A stretch of DNA of 64,000 nt. Source: Colwellia sp. (GTDB lineage: Bacteria > Pseudomonadota > Gammaproteobacteria > Enterobacterales > Alteromonadaceae). Below the pieces are notes generated by a model, which was given only the letters and a program-made list of their open reading frames with translations, did no database searches and was not told the origin of the DNA. Position 1 is the first letter of the stretch, and every line of letters begins with the position of its first letter. This document shows positions 39,167-48,983 of the stretch, in pieces. The DNA is taken from contig JAHDIK010000004.1 of the NCBI GenBank assembly GCA_020630795.1, positions 197,732-261,731 of the forward strand, given 5' to 3'. Position numbers and translations under genes: made by a program.

Positions 39167-39868
39167 ATGTATAAGATTAACCCTGATGCCAAACACACAT
39201 ACGGCCTAGTAGGCGACGAAAAAACACCTTTATACGTTATTGACGATTTATTATTAAACCCTGAAGAAGTGGCTTTACAATCAGCAAGAGCGGCTAATTT
39301 TGAAGCCTTAGTAGAAAAAGGATTTCCTGGGCAGAGAACGTTAGTTGATGAAGAATATAAACAAACCATTCTAGATTATGTTATCCCTATTTTAGAACAG
39401 TTTTATCAGATCCCGCCGTATCAAACCATTGACTCTAATAACTGCTTTTATTCGCTCTTAGACAGACCTGAAAATGAACTTTCGCCCTTTCAATGCATCC
39501 CACATATAGATAGCCTTAACCGGTATTACTTTGCAATTACGCACTATATTAACCCAGGTAGCTTTGGTGGAACCGCTATGTATAAACACCTACCATCGGG
39601 GTTTGAAAACATCACACAGCAACGCGTAAAAGTTTACGAGCAATCGGTACAACATTTTCTTGATACACATGGATACCCTGAGCAACGTTACTTTAAAGAC
39701 TCTACTGATCACTACCAGTTAACCGCAAAAGTTGACTATAAACCAAACAGGCTTGTTATATATCCAGGTTCATTATTACATTCTGCATACATTAACCCCG
39801 AAACAGATCTTATTAGTGACGTAAACAAAGGGCGCCTAACATCAAACATGTTTATTGAATTTTTCTAA
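39167..39868 (+). CDS. DUF6445 family protein, possible 2-oxoglutarate/Fe(II) oxygenase
   Basis: A 233-residue soluble protein. It contains a potential iron-binding triad: H113-x-D115 (CIPHIDS) and His205 (GSLLHSAY), with Arg223 in GRLTSNMF as candidate 2-oxoglutarate ligand. The block YFAITHYINPGSFGGTAMY is typical of the family. DUF6445 proteins usually accompany TonB receptors and tryptophan halogenases in marine Gammaproteobacteria; the function is unproven. Only 3 bp separate it from the downstream TatD gene, so the two are likely co-translated. The oxygenase reading is inference from the His-x-Asp...His pattern. Confidence 0.72.
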   Translation: MYKINPDAKHTYGLVGDEKTPLYVIDDLLLNPEEVALQSARAANFEALVEKGFPGQRTLVDEEYKQTILDYVIPILEQFYQIPPYQTIDSNNCFYSLLDRPENELSPFQCIPHIDSLNRYYFAITHYINPGSFGGTAMYKHLPSGFENITQQRVKVYEQSVQHFLDTHGYPEQRYFKDSTDHYQLTAKVDYKPNRLVIYPGSLLHSAYINPETDLISDVNKGRLTSNMFIEFF

Positions 39869-39871
39869 AGC

Positions 39872-40669
39872 ATGGTAAATATCTTCACTGATACGCATTG
39901 CCACCTAGACTTTGATGAATTTTCAGAGCATCTCCCTACGTTAATCGACACGTGTTCAGGTATGGGGATCAAAGGGGTTATTATTCCGTCAATTACTCCT
40001 CAAAACTGGGAAAGGGTTTTAAACATAGCCACAACGTTAACTAACGAAACATGTAAATTGTCAGCGTGTTTAGGAATACATCCATGGTTTCTAGATGGTT
40101 TAACAGAAGCAGACTTAGATACTTTAGCTCAAAAAGTGAATGAAAATAAACATTCAATAATTGCGATTGGCGAAACAGGAATTGATGGCACAATTGCACG
40201 AGATTCAAACAATTTATCAAAACAGATAGAGTTCTTCGAATACCAACTATTATTGGCGAACACAGAAAATCTTCCTGTAATTGTGCACCATAGGCGATCT
40301 CACGAGCATATAGTTCCCCTATTAAAGCGATATAAGCCTAAAAAAGGAGGTGTTATACATGCATTTTCCGGCAGTTATCAGCAAGCAAAAAACTATGTAG
40401 ATATGGGTTTTAAGCTAGGCATTGGCGGTACCATTACTTACGAACGGGCAAAGAAAACGATTAACGCATTAAAACGCCTGCCACTTGAAGCGCTCGTATT
40501 AGAAACAGACGCTCCCAGCATGCCATTGAACGGCTTTCAAGGAGAGCCTAACTCTCCTACAAAGCTTATCAATGTTTTTGATTGTTTATGTGAAATACGA
40601 GAAGAAACACGAGACGTAGTAAGCGAAACAATTGAACAAAACGTTCAGCAACTATTTTTCAACCGGTAG
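39872..40669 (+). CDS. yjjV: TatD family metal-dependent hydrolase (YjjV-like)
   Basis: A 265-residue TIM-barrel deoxyribonuclease-type protein. Metal ligands are visible in DTHCHLDF, the Glu of AIGETGID, the His of VIVHHRRS, the His of VIHAFSGS and the Asp of LETDAPSMP. TatD proteins cut DNA 3' to 5' with Mg2+. E. coli yjjV lies in the same prfC-to-serB neighbourhood, so YjjV is the best paralogue match, although YcfH/TatD cannot be fully excluded. Its end overlaps the end of the convergent ytjB gene by 18 bp. Confidence 0.88.
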   Translation: MVNIFTDTHCHLDFDEFSEHLPTLIDTCSGMGIKGVIIPSITPQNWERVLNIATTLTNETCKLSACLGIHPWFLDGLTEADLDTLAQKVNENKHSIIAIGETGIDGTIARDSNNLSKQIEFFEYQLLLANTENLPVIVHHRRSHEHIVPLLKRYKPKKGGVIHAFSGSYQQAKNYVDMGFKLGIGGTITYERAKKTINALKRLPLEALVLETDAPSMPLNGFQGEPNSPTKLINVFDCLCEIREETRDVVSETIEQNVQQLFFNR

Positions 40670-41260
40670 CCTATAACCTTGGCGACTAAACCTATTTAAC
40701 CCACGCGTTAACAAGAATCCAATAGCGATAGAAATCAACATCATAAGCCGTAAAAGACCATGGTTCTCATAGCTTGTTGTATCAAGCTTTTGTGTGAAAA
40801 TTTCTTTTTTGATTGTAATACGAACGTAACCAATCAGTTTATCTGTTCTAATTTCTTTGATAAAAGGCACAAGCTTGTCAGACTTATTGGTTTTATTAAG
40901 TGTGATTCCATATAAGTCTTTCATTGAACGGCTTTTTTCAGAATCAGCAATTACTTGCCCTGTCGCATCATAAATGCGTATATCATGAACCCAATCAGCA
41001 TCTGCTAAGCCTTGAGTAAACTTATTCAGATCTTCTTTATTTTCAATCAACTGTAAGTTTTTCACGCCCATAATAGCTTGTTCAATATGCTGGTCACCCA
41101 ACACATAAAAATGCTCATCAATAGTCGCTTGTGATTGATTACTGCTTACTAACCATAAATTCAACAAAACAATAATCAATACAATGGCTATAGCTAATTG
41201 CATTATTTTATTATAAATCGAAGAATATTTAGGGTATAAAGGCAGATTAGTTGGTTCCAT
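40652..41260 (-). CDS. ytjB: YtjB/Smp family membrane protein (AhpA)
   Basis: A 202-residue protein with an N-terminal membrane helix (about 18-40, IMQLAIAIVLIIVLLNLWLV), a periplasmic sensor-like domain (about 41-165, with HDIRIYDATGQVIADSE) and a second helix (about 170-187). The topology resembles a chemoreceptor or histidine-kinase input without an output domain. It is divergent from serB exactly as smp/ytjB is in E. coli, which supports the assignment. Its biochemical role is not established. Confidence 0.85.
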   Translation of the reverse strand: MEPTNLPLYPKYSSIYNKIMQLAIAIVLIIVLLNLWLVSSNQSQATIDEHFYVLGDQHIEQAIMGVKNLQLIENKEDLNKFTQGLADADWVHDIRIYDATGQVIADSEKSRSMKDLYGITLNKTNKSDKLVPFIKEIRTDKLIGYVRITIKKEIFTQKLDTTSYENHGLLRLMMLISIAIGFLLTRGLNRFSRQGYRLPVEK

Positions 41261-41372
41261 AATCCTCTAAAAATTTTTACGCTTCCATAGGTACACTATA
41301 AATTGTTCTATGGAACTTTTAAATAACTAGAGTAATTAATTTAATTTTAATCAAGTCAGTAGGTTTATTATC

Positions 41373-42437
41373 GTGTCCAATAATGTACAACAATGTTCGT
41401 TTAATAAGGTAAGTGCATTACCTTTGTCAGAAGTGATTTTACCTGAACAGTCATCAACGCTTTTCCCGCTAGATTTCTCCTTAACAACTAGCAATGTTAC
41501 TGTACATGACGCCTGTAAATGCCATAGTGGATTTACATCGAGTGTTGACACATTGTCTACAGTACAAGCATCCGAACATACCGAACTTGTGGTTTTTAGT
41601 ACACTGTCACTTAACTTGCTTCTGCAGCTCACGCAAGAGTGTCAAATTACCTTAACCGCCATTAACGCTATAAACACACGAAACAAGCAAACAAGCTACC
41701 GCTTTAACGTTGCCGTTGAATCAATAGATGTATCAAGACAGCAATTGATAGCATTTACGGAAGCGAAAAACATTGAAGCCGCATTAACGTATAAAGCCCC
41801 TCTTTTTGAACAACCAGGTTTACTCGTAATGGATATGGACTCCACCACTATCGAGATTGAATGTATTGACGAAATTGCTGCACTAGCAGGTGTGGGTGAA
41901 GAAGTTTCGGCGGTAACTGAGCTTGCAATGCAAGGTAAGTTAGACTTTTCACAAAGTCTATACCAACGTGTAGGCACACTAAAAGATGCTCCTGAATCAA
42001 TTCTTGCTGACGTAGCGAAAAATATTCCTCTTATGTCGGGTTTAGAGTCGTTAATTCACGAATTAAAACAATACAATTGGCGCATCGCGATTGCTTCGGG
42101 TGGCTTTACTTATTTTGCTGATCATTTAAAAGATATGTTGTCATTAGATGCGGCACACGCCAATACGTTAGAAATTATTGACGGAAAGCTAACAGGTAAA
42201 GTTTTGGGGAGTGTCGTTGACGCGCAAACCAAAGCAGATACGTTACTCGCGTTAAGTAGCGAATATAATATTCCTCATAGTCAAACCGTAGCTATGGGTG
42301 ACGGCGCCAACGATCTAGTAATGATGAAAGCAGCACATTTAGGCGTTGCTTTTCACGCAAAATCTATAGTGAAAGAAAAAGCCGATACGGCAATTAGCCA
42401 TTCAGGATTAGATTGCATGGTGCATTGGCTAGCGTAA
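41373..42437 (+). CDS. serB: Phosphoserine phosphatase
   Basis: A 354-residue HAD-family enzyme that makes L-serine from phosphoserine in the last step of serine synthesis. Motif I is MDMDSTTIEIECIDEIA with the nucleophile Asp, motif II is IASGGFTYF, and motif III/IV is AMGDGANDLVMMKAAHLGVAF. The N-terminal part (about 1-145) is the longer, poorly conserved region usual in SerB of Gammaproteobacteria. The start is GTG, with AGG about 10 nt upstream. It ends before a strong terminator. Confidence 0.96.
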   Translation: MSNNVQQCSFNKVSALPLSEVILPEQSSTLFPLDFSLTTSNVTVHDACKCHSGFTSSVDTLSTVQASEHTELVVFSTLSLNLLLQLTQECQITLTAINAINTRNKQTSYRFNVAVESIDVSRQQLIAFTEAKNIEAALTYKAPLFEQPGLLVMDMDSTTIEIECIDEIAALAGVGEEVSAVTELAMQGKLDFSQSLYQRVGTLKDAPESILADVAKNIPLMSGLESLIHELKQYNWRIAIASGGFTYFADHLKDMLSLDAAHANTLEIIDGKLTGKVLGSVVDAQTKADTLLALSSEYNIPHSQTVAMGDGANDLVMMKAAHLGVAFHAKSIVKEKADTAISHSGLDCMVHWLA

Positions 42438-42467
42438 TTACCAATCTATAAATTGTTTGTTGATACT

Positions 42468-42493
42468 AAAAAGGAACCTAAAGGTTCCTTTTT
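42468..42493. terminator. Bidirectional terminator after serB
   Basis: A 12-bp perfect inverted repeat (AAAAAGGAACCT / AGGTTCCTTTTT) with a 2-nt spacer lies between the convergent serB and PilZ-type genes. Confidence 0.88.
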
Positions 42494-42544
42494 ACATTAA
42501 GCGACACAATCTACGCCGGTATTTTATCGATTTCGGTTATTGTT

Positions 42545-42567
42545 ATTTTTATTTTTATTTTTATTTT
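42545..42567. repeat. Short tandem repeat of ATTTTT
   Basis: Almost four copies of ATTTTT lie between the serB terminator and the end of the PilZ-type gene, just past its stop codon. A simple-sequence tract of this kind can vary in copy number, but here it is outside any coding region. Confidence 0.8.
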
Positions 42568-42572
42568 AAAGG

Positions 42573-45050
42573 TTATGAGACGGTGAGATCTTCCTTAATC
42601 TTATGAGATAAATTCGCTCTAATTAACGCCTCTTGTGTAATATCAACAACTTGTATTATGCCAGCAACATTCCATATATCTTGCTCTAATTGCTTACCTC
42701 TATGAATAGCGTATGAACTTATGTAGCTCAATTCAGGGTTTAGGTAATCCATATCGGGTGCAGAGGTACGGCATATTTTTACCTGAACACAAACAAACAC
42801 ACCTCGTCGTTGTGCGCTTTTGATAAACATTTGTTTGAGCTTTAACGAATCAAGTTCAGATTCCAATTTAGTTACAACCGCATTTTCAACCAGTTCAGCA
42901 TCTGGGTTGATCGAAATATACAACATGTCTGTGAGGGCATTATCTGACGAGTTCATCTTTTTTAAATTACTTGCCAGTAAATTAGTCGCACCTATGTTGC
43001 TCAACAGCGGATACAAATTGTAATACCCAGGCCTATCACTTAATTGTTTAGCTAATGGCAGTAACTTTCCGCTTTCTTGCCCTAAAGCTATCGCTTCAAT
43101 TTTATAACGGCTGCCGCTCGTTTGGATAATAAGAGAAGGTATACGAATACTACTACTGTATATATTACGCAATGGCTTAGCGATTCCCGGCACCATTAAC
43201 GCGTATTCATCAGGGGTAAGTTTGTCTTTGTTTTTTTCAATAAGCGCTTTAAAAAACGCTCTACCAATATGCTTATGTCGTTCTACGTATACGCGTAAAT
43301 TAACGGTAGTTTTCTTTTTATTTACACGAACAACTTCATACGGTAGCCCTTTAAGATCGAATGACGACGTAATTTTCTGTAATGCGGGAAAGGTAAGTTG
43401 AACAACGTCACCTTTATGAATAGGTACCTCATTTTCAAATTCAATTTTCAATCCAGACGTAGAAAAATCGTGAGATTGCGCATCCCAATTATTTTTTTTG
43501 CACGATACATTGACTGGCGTAACATACTTAAAACGAGCTTCTTGGCGATGATTTTTATAATTAATGCCAAGCTCTTCAATATGTAAAGGCTTGCTTAAGC
43601 GTTTATGACCAAATACTCGTAATTCCGCAGGATTAATATTGTCATATGGTAGCGCTTTATACACATCTGTTAATTTTGTACTGGTAATATCACTTGCTAC
43701 AACAATATAGGCTAGTTCTTTAATGCTTTCCATTACATCATCTGCAACGGGCAAGTTCAGGTATTTATCTTTTGGCGTTATCGATTCAGAAAGAGTAAAA
43801 AACGAATTTGCCTTCGTAATATCTACATCACAAATAGATAAATTAGTTATGGCAAAATTCTCTTTATTGGCAGCAAAACCAAGAAATTCACTCATAAATT
43901 GTGGGTCTTCTTTTAGCTGGCTTTCGTCTGCGGTATAAAAAAAGCACTTACCTTGGCTTTTATGAATAAAGCTATATACCACGAGCGACTTACCTAACGC
44001 ATACGCTCGCTTTAATCGTTTAACTCTTTCGGGCGTTATTAAACAATTCAATGTTGAGTGTGAACTTTCATCTTGCCAATATTGATATACATGCTGATTA
44101 TTAGAACACGTAAGCGCAAACTTTGGAGTCAGCCCGTTACTTTCATTCGTAATAAAAACAGGAAGTTCGCTCGATTTTGGTAATACATATTGTTCAAAAT
44201 TACGTGATTGAAATGCACTTATCGAGTTGTCTAAATTAATTTTATAGCGACGTTTATTTCCTTGGATGAAACCAGATAGAAATTGTCTAAACCCATCTCG
44301 TCGTTTTTCTTCTAATGTAATACGTTTAAACCCGACAAGCTGAACACCTTCAGATAACTGAATATTCATTACTTGATAATCGAACGTGTCTACTTCACCA
44401 AATTGAAACTCAGCTTCTAAACCTATAAATCTAATGGAAACTTCTTGTCCAATAACAAACTTATCGGTACTCGACGCGCGAATTTTACATCCGTGAACAC
44501 TAATATCAGAGCTATTGCACTCAACTTTTTGTTCATCTGTGGTCACAATAACAGGTATAGAAAAATTCATACGCTCTTCGTCGCGATTAGCGTAACCACC
44601 AAACTTATATAAGGTTGCTGGGTATTGTGTTTTTTCCAGTACTTTTTGCGGTTGTTTTTCTTTGGTTTGTTGCTCTCTCAAGCCAGACTTTTCTTTTTGG
44701 TATATAACTCGAAAGTTGTTTTCTGTATTGGTTACAGCTTCATATACACCAAAAGTATATTGTCCGTATTTAGCTAAGTTTTCTTCAAAAACTTGAATAG
44801 CAAGGTCGTCTAAAAAGTGAGATCTATTCTCGTGTTGATATGCCCTACACTCACCGTCTACATGTCCACGTAAATCGACTAAACGAGTACAAGGACCAGC
44901 AAGACGTTTAAGCTCCATTTTAAGCAAAAAACGCTCTGTTTTAGGGATGTTGGCACATTTCGCGGCAAACTTAGTTTCAAAACTTTTATTTGAAACCTGA
45001 CCACGAAAATCATCAATTATTTTTTGGTATTTCGAAAAATTTTTAGTCAT
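42573..45050 (-). CDS. Large PilZ-domain protein
   Basis: An 825-residue cytosolic protein without membrane helices. Two PilZ-type modules can be seen. One is near residues 165-245 (FSIPVIVTTDEQK ... SSDISVHGCKIRAS). The other is near 515-600 (EARFKYVTPVNVSCK ... SHDFSTSGLKIEFE). PilZ domains bind c-di-GMP through an RxxxR plus D/NxSxxG pattern; DISVHG and DFSTSG are the second half, and the Arg half is only partly visible. The rest is unassigned. Homologues between serB and radA are common in marine Alteromonadales. It may act on motility or surface attachment; this is inference. Confidence 0.78.
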   Translation of the reverse strand: MTKNFSKYQKIIDDFRGQVSNKSFETKFAAKCANIPKTERFLLKMELKRLAGPCTRLVDLRGHVDGECRAYQHENRSHFLDDLAIQVFEENLAKYGQYTFGVYEAVTNTENNFRVIYQKEKSGLREQQTKEKQPQKVLEKTQYPATLYKFGGYANRDEERMNFSIPVIVTTDEQKVECNSSDISVHGCKIRASSTDKFVIGQEVSIRFIGLEAEFQFGEVDTFDYQVMNIQLSEGVQLVGFKRITLEEKRRDGFRQFLSGFIQGNKRRYKINLDNSISAFQSRNFEQYVLPKSSELPVFITNESNGLTPKFALTCSNNQHVYQYWQDESSHSTLNCLITPERVKRLKRAYALGKSLVVYSFIHKSQGKCFFYTADESQLKEDPQFMSEFLGFAANKENFAITNLSICDVDITKANSFFTLSESITPKDKYLNLPVADDVMESIKELAYIVVASDITSTKLTDVYKALPYDNINPAELRVFGHKRLSKPLHIEELGINYKNHRQEARFKYVTPVNVSCKKNNWDAQSHDFSTSGLKIEFENEVPIHKGDVVQLTFPALQKITSSFDLKGLPYEVVRVNKKKTTVNLRVYVERHKHIGRAFFKALIEKNKDKLTPDEYALMVPGIAKPLRNIYSSSIRIPSLIIQTSGSRYKIEAIALGQESGKLLPLAKQLSDRPGYYNLYPLLSNIGATNLLASNLKKMNSSDNALTDMLYISINPDAELVENAVVTKLESELDSLKLKQMFIKSAQRRGVFVCVQVKICRTSAPDMDYLNPELSYISSYAIHRGKQLEQDIWNVAGIIQVVDITQEALIRANLSHKIKEDLTVS

Positions 45051-45094
45051 TCACGTTTGTATATCAGTTAAAAAGCAGTAACAATTCGATATCG

Positions 45095-45119
45095 GTGATA
45101 TATGTGTATGGTATATCAC
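45095..45119. promoter_or_regulatory. Dyad in the PilZ-gene/radA divergent promoter region
   Basis: Arms GTGATATA (45095-45102) and TATATCAC (45112-45119) are perfect complements around a 9-nt centre. It sits 45 bp before the PilZ gene start and 50 bp before radA, where a regulator could act on both promoters. No known regulator was matched. Confidence 0.45.
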
Positions 45120-45168
45120 AAACTTATTATTAAAATACAGCAATTTTCATGCCCTTAGAGGAATAATA

Positions 45169-46530
45169 ATGGCAAAAGTAAAATCAGCTTATGTGTGTAC
45201 AGACTGTGGTTCTGAGTACGCACGCTGGCTAGGTCAATGTAACGACTGTAAAGCATGGAACACTATATCTGAATTTAGACAACCTAAAACACCAGCACGT
45301 GGTAGCACTTTTTCAGGTTTTGCAGGCGCTGCGGGTAGCAATGTTCAAACTCTTGACGCTATCGATTTAACAGACTTACCACGATTCTCATCTGGTTTTT
45401 CAGAATTTGACCGCGTTTTAGGTGGTGGCATAGTACCTGGTAGCGCCATTTTAATTGGTGGTGAGCCGGGCGCAGGCAAAAGTACGTTGTTATTGCAAAC
45501 CATGTGTACACTTGCAGAGCAAATGGAAGCGCTTTATATAACCGGTGAAGAATCGCTACAGCAAGTTGCGATGCGAGCAAAACGCTTAGGTTTAGCAACC
45601 AATAAGCTCAAAATGTTATCCGAAACGAGTGTAGAGAATATTTGTTTAATTGCTGAAAAAGAAAAACCTAAAATTGTCGTTATCGATTCAATACAAGTAA
45701 TGCACATGAGCGATATTCAGTCAGCGCCTGGCAGCGTATCTCAAGTACGCGAAACAGCCGCATATTTAACGCGATTTGCCAAACAGCACCATGTTGCAAT
45801 GTTAATTGTTGGGCACGTGACTAAAGATGGTTCTTTGGCTGGACCAAAAGTGTTAGAACACTGTATTGATTGTTCGATAATGCTAGAAGGCAGTACTGAT
45901 TCAAGATACAGAACATTAAGAGGCCATAAAAATCGATTTGGCGCTGTTAATGAGTTAGGTGTTTTTGCGATGACAGGAAGCGGATTAAAAGAAGTAAAAA
46001 ACCCATCTGCTATTTTTCTCTCTCGAGGTGAAGAACAAACACCAGGAAGTGTTGTAATGGTATTATGGGAAGGTACGAGGCCTTTACTAGTAGAAATTCA
46101 AGCACTTGTTGATCACTCCGCTTTAGGCAACCCAAGGCGTGTTGCCGTTGGTGCTGAACAAAACCGTTTATCTATGTTACTTGCGATTCTTAACAGACAC
46201 GGCGGCTTACAAATGAACGATCAAGATGTATTTGTAAACGTTGTAGGCGGCGTTAAAGTTACAGAAACCAGTATCGATTTAGCATTAATTTTAGCACTTG
46301 TTTCAAGCTTTAGAGACAATGCCCTACCTCAAGATTTAGTCGTATTTGGTGAAGTAGGCTTATCAGGTGAAATTCGCCCTGTTCCTAGCGGTCAAGAACG
46401 CATTAACGAAGCTGCAAAGCATGGTTTTACTCGTGCTATTGTTCCGTTTAACAATATGCCTAAAGATAAAATTGACGGTATGACTGTAATAGGTGTGAAG
46501 AAGCTAAGCGAGGCGCTAGAGGTGATCTAG
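45169..46530 (+). CDS. radA: DNA repair protein RadA
   Basis: A 453-residue RecA-like branch-migration ATPase used in recombination repair. The N-terminal C4 zinc finger is CTDCGSEYARWLGQCNDCKAW, given here only by its CxxC ends at residues 10-13 and 27-30. Walker A is GGEPGAGKST, the RadA-specific motif is HKNRFGAVNELG, and the C-terminal Lon-type domain has GEVGLSGEIRPV. A strong ribosome site (GAGGA) precedes the ATG. It follows serB in the conserved serB-radA order, with the PilZ gene inserted between on the opposite strand. Confidence 0.97.
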   Translation: MAKVKSAYVCTDCGSEYARWLGQCNDCKAWNTISEFRQPKTPARGSTFSGFAGAAGSNVQTLDAIDLTDLPRFSSGFSEFDRVLGGGIVPGSAILIGGEPGAGKSTLLLQTMCTLAEQMEALYITGEESLQQVAMRAKRLGLATNKLKMLSETSVENICLIAEKEKPKIVVIDSIQVMHMSDIQSAPGSVSQVRETAAYLTRFAKQHHVAMLIVGHVTKDGSLAGPKVLEHCIDCSIMLEGSTDSRYRTLRGHKNRFGAVNELGVFAMTGSGLKEVKNPSAIFLSRGEEQTPGSVVMVLWEGTRPLLVEIQALVDHSALGNPRRVAVGAEQNRLSMLLAILNRHGGLQMNDQDVFVNVVGGVKVTETSIDLALILALVSSFRDNALPQDLVVFGEVGLSGEIRPVPSGQERINEAAKHGFTRAIVPFNNMPKDKIDGMTVIGVKKLSEALEVI

Positions 46531-46538
46531 CGCATAAA

Positions 46539-48983
46539 TTAAGCTGTGTATTTGAGGACGAGGTTAATTAAGTCTTCTTTTTCAAAAGGCTTACCAATAT
46601 GGTCTGTTACGCCAATAGCTTTATATTCTTGAACTTCATTCGGTAATATATTGGCAGTAAACGCGATAATTGGTAGGTCTTTTTTAAGTTCTGTTCGTAT
46701 GATTCGTGTTGCTTCCATGCCATCCATAATAGGCATCTGTACATCCATCAATATAATATCAAATTGACTAGCTTCCATAGCCTCTAGCGCCAACAAACCG
46801 TTTTCTACATGCACAACATTGCTATTGATGTTTGACAATACATTTTGAACAATTGTCGCATTGATTCTATTATCTTCCGCAAACAAAATATTAATAACCT
46901 TGTTTTCGTCTCGCTCTTTATCAGCGTTAGCAGGCTGATGTTTTTCGCTATCATTTTCCAGTCGGTTAGTGGTTAGTTCAGCCGCTAAGTCAGACATAAT
47001 TTCACTACTTGGCTGAGTAAAATGTGGCATAAATTCTTGATCAATACTCGCCACAGGAGATACAACTGGAATGTCTTTTAACGGCTCTTTATCCGTTTTA
47101 CTGCCTCCAACAGCATGGTTCAATGCCTTAATTAAATCTTTAGTAATTAATGGCTTGTGTAGTATTGTATAATCTTTAGATATTTTTAAATGGTCCGCAT
47201 TAAAAGCGGTGAAAATAATAATTTTATGTATTGGGTATTCTTGATTCAACAATGCTGCAATTAACATGTCGCCATTTAAGTCTGGTAAGCACCAGTCAGT
47301 TAATACCACATCATAACTATTTGACTTAATATTTGATAACGCAGACTGAATGTCAGATACGCAAGTCACATCCATGTTCAATTTTTTCAGCAATCTAGAA
47401 GTCACATCACTTGTATTTTGGTCGTCTTCAACAACAAGAATGCTTCGACCAACCAAACGTTCTACTTTCAATTCGGGTAGTATAATTTCTGTTGAAGGTT
47501 CAAGTGGCAAGAATAGTGAGAAGCATGACCCCTTGCCCTGCTCACTCGTTACAGTAATTTCCCCATCCATTAATTCACTTAAGAGTTTAGAAATAGCTAG
47601 GCCTAATCCTGTTCCACCGTATTTTCTTGTAGTTGATAATTCTGCTTGATTAAAACGCTTAAACAAACGCGATTGTTGCTCGTCACTTAACCCTATGCCT
47701 GTATCAGCTACACTAAAACTAACCCCCGCACACACCTTGCCGCTAAATACTTTACTTTCGGGCTTTACGGTAACAATTACTGAACCTTCTTCCGTAAATT
47801 TTATAGCATTTGAAATGAGATTAAGAATAATCTGGTTGATACGAATAGGGTCGCCTTTGTAGTAATCAGAAAGATCTTCTTCAAGCTTAAAAACCAATTC
47901 TAAGCCTTTATCTGACGCTTTATAACCAATCATGACTTTTAGGTGATCTAACAACTCATCTAAATTAAAATCGATTTTCTCAATCGTTAAACTTTTAGAC
48001 TCTATTTTTGAAAAGTCTAAAATATCATTAATAATGGTCATTAATGAGCGAGCGGAAAACTTAAGCTTTTCCATGAAATCACGCTGAGTGGAAGAAAGCT
48101 CGGTGTCTAAAACAATGTCACTCAATCCAATAATGCCATTCATAGGTGTACGTATTTCATGCGACATATTGGCGAGAAACTGAGACTTAACCTCTGATGC
48201 TTTTTTTGCTTCTCGCGTACGTTTTTTTAGTACAACAGCTTGTCGAGTTAATGCTAAAATAAAGGTACTAAGCAAACAAATAATACCAATAGAAATACAT
48301 ATGAATAATTGTTTTCGAGAGGCTTGCATAAGCTGTTCTGACTCAATTTGAGATTGAGTAATATAGCCAACTAAACTCGACGACTTTTCTTTTTCAACAC
48401 TAATATCAACCTTGTTACTGTTTTTCAAAATAAAGTCGATGTGAAGCTTAATCATGTTCCATTGAACATCAAAATCATTTAAAGCCTCAAAGTCAGTGTC
48501 ATGCTTCGTAATAAACTCTGTAACCTTGCTTGCTTTGTTGTACGAGGGAAGAAAACTATAGTTATTAACAAGTACAATAAGCTCATTCGTAATATTCTGT
48601 ATATTAAACGGCGCGTTAACTAATGTTTCAGACAACGACGTTACCAGTTTTTTTGACGTTTTTAACATCGTCGCGACTTGCAAATATTGAGTGGTTTCTT
48701 CCTCAAAAAGTCGAACTTTTTTAATCAACTCATAGTTTTCATTCGGTAGTTTTTTTAATAATTGATCTATTTTCAATCGGTACTGTGCATGCTGATCGTA
48801 ATGGAAAATAGTTGGAGACACCATAGAAACTGACTCAAGCGAAAACTCTACAACCGATTTGTTAATCTCACCTTTTATTGTTTTGTGTTGCTCGAAGGTT
48901 TGTATATCACGATAAAAATCAACACCCAATATGCTTACTATTGCTAACAAACTTAACGCGATAAATTCAGGCCAATACTTCAT
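46539..48983 (-). CDS. Hybrid sensor histidine kinase with two receiver domains
   Basis: An 814-residue inner-membrane kinase. A membrane helix (about 7-23) and a second (about 225-245) enclose a roughly 200-residue all-helical periplasmic domain. That domain resembles the DAHL type (SVVEFSLESVSMVSPTIFHYD ... HIDFILKNSNKVD, in parts), from memory only. HisKA follows with His275 (NMSHEIRTPMNG), then HATPase (NLISNAIKFTEEG, DTGIGLS, GGTGLGLAIS). Receiver 1 has LTDWCLPD and receiver 2 has LMDVQMPIMDG, each with its phospho-Asp. There is no C-terminal HPt domain. Its start overlaps the peroxidase stop by 4 bp, so the peroxidase and kinase are co-translated. The signal is unknown. Confidence 0.88.
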   Translation of the reverse strand: MKYWPEFIALSLLAIVSILGVDFYRDIQTFEQHKTIKGEINKSVVEFSLESVSMVSPTIFHYDQHAQYRLKIDQLLKKLPNENYELIKKVRLFEEETTQYLQVATMLKTSKKLVTSLSETLVNAPFNIQNITNELIVLVNNYSFLPSYNKASKVTEFITKHDTDFEALNDFDVQWNMIKLHIDFILKNSNKVDISVEKEKSSSLVGYITQSQIESEQLMQASRKQLFICISIGIICLLSTFILALTRQAVVLKKRTREAKKASEVKSQFLANMSHEIRTPMNGIIGLSDIVLDTELSSTQRDFMEKLKFSARSLMTIINDILDFSKIESKSLTIEKIDFNLDELLDHLKVMIGYKASDKGLELVFKLEEDLSDYYKGDPIRINQIILNLISNAIKFTEEGSVIVTVKPESKVFSGKVCAGVSFSVADTGIGLSDEQQSRLFKRFNQAELSTTRKYGGTGLGLAISKLLSELMDGEITVTSEQGKGSCFSLFLPLEPSTEIILPELKVERLVGRSILVVEDDQNTSDVTSRLLKKLNMDVTCVSDIQSALSNIKSNSYDVVLTDWCLPDLNGDMLIAALLNQEYPIHKIIIFTAFNADHLKISKDYTILHKPLITKDLIKALNHAVGGSKTDKEPLKDIPVVSPVASIDQEFMPHFTQPSSEIMSDLAAELTTNRLENDSEKHQPANADKERDENKVINILFAEDNRINATIVQNVLSNINSNVVHVENGLLALEAMEASQFDIILMDVQMPIMDGMEATRIIRTELKKDLPIIAFTANILPNEVQEYKAIGVTDHIGKPFEKEDLINLVLKYTA

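Noticed and set aside
42545-42567. ATTTTT repeat as a phase-variation switch
   Set aside because: It lies past the stop of the PilZ-type gene and after the serB terminator, so slippage would not alter a reading frame or an evident promoter.
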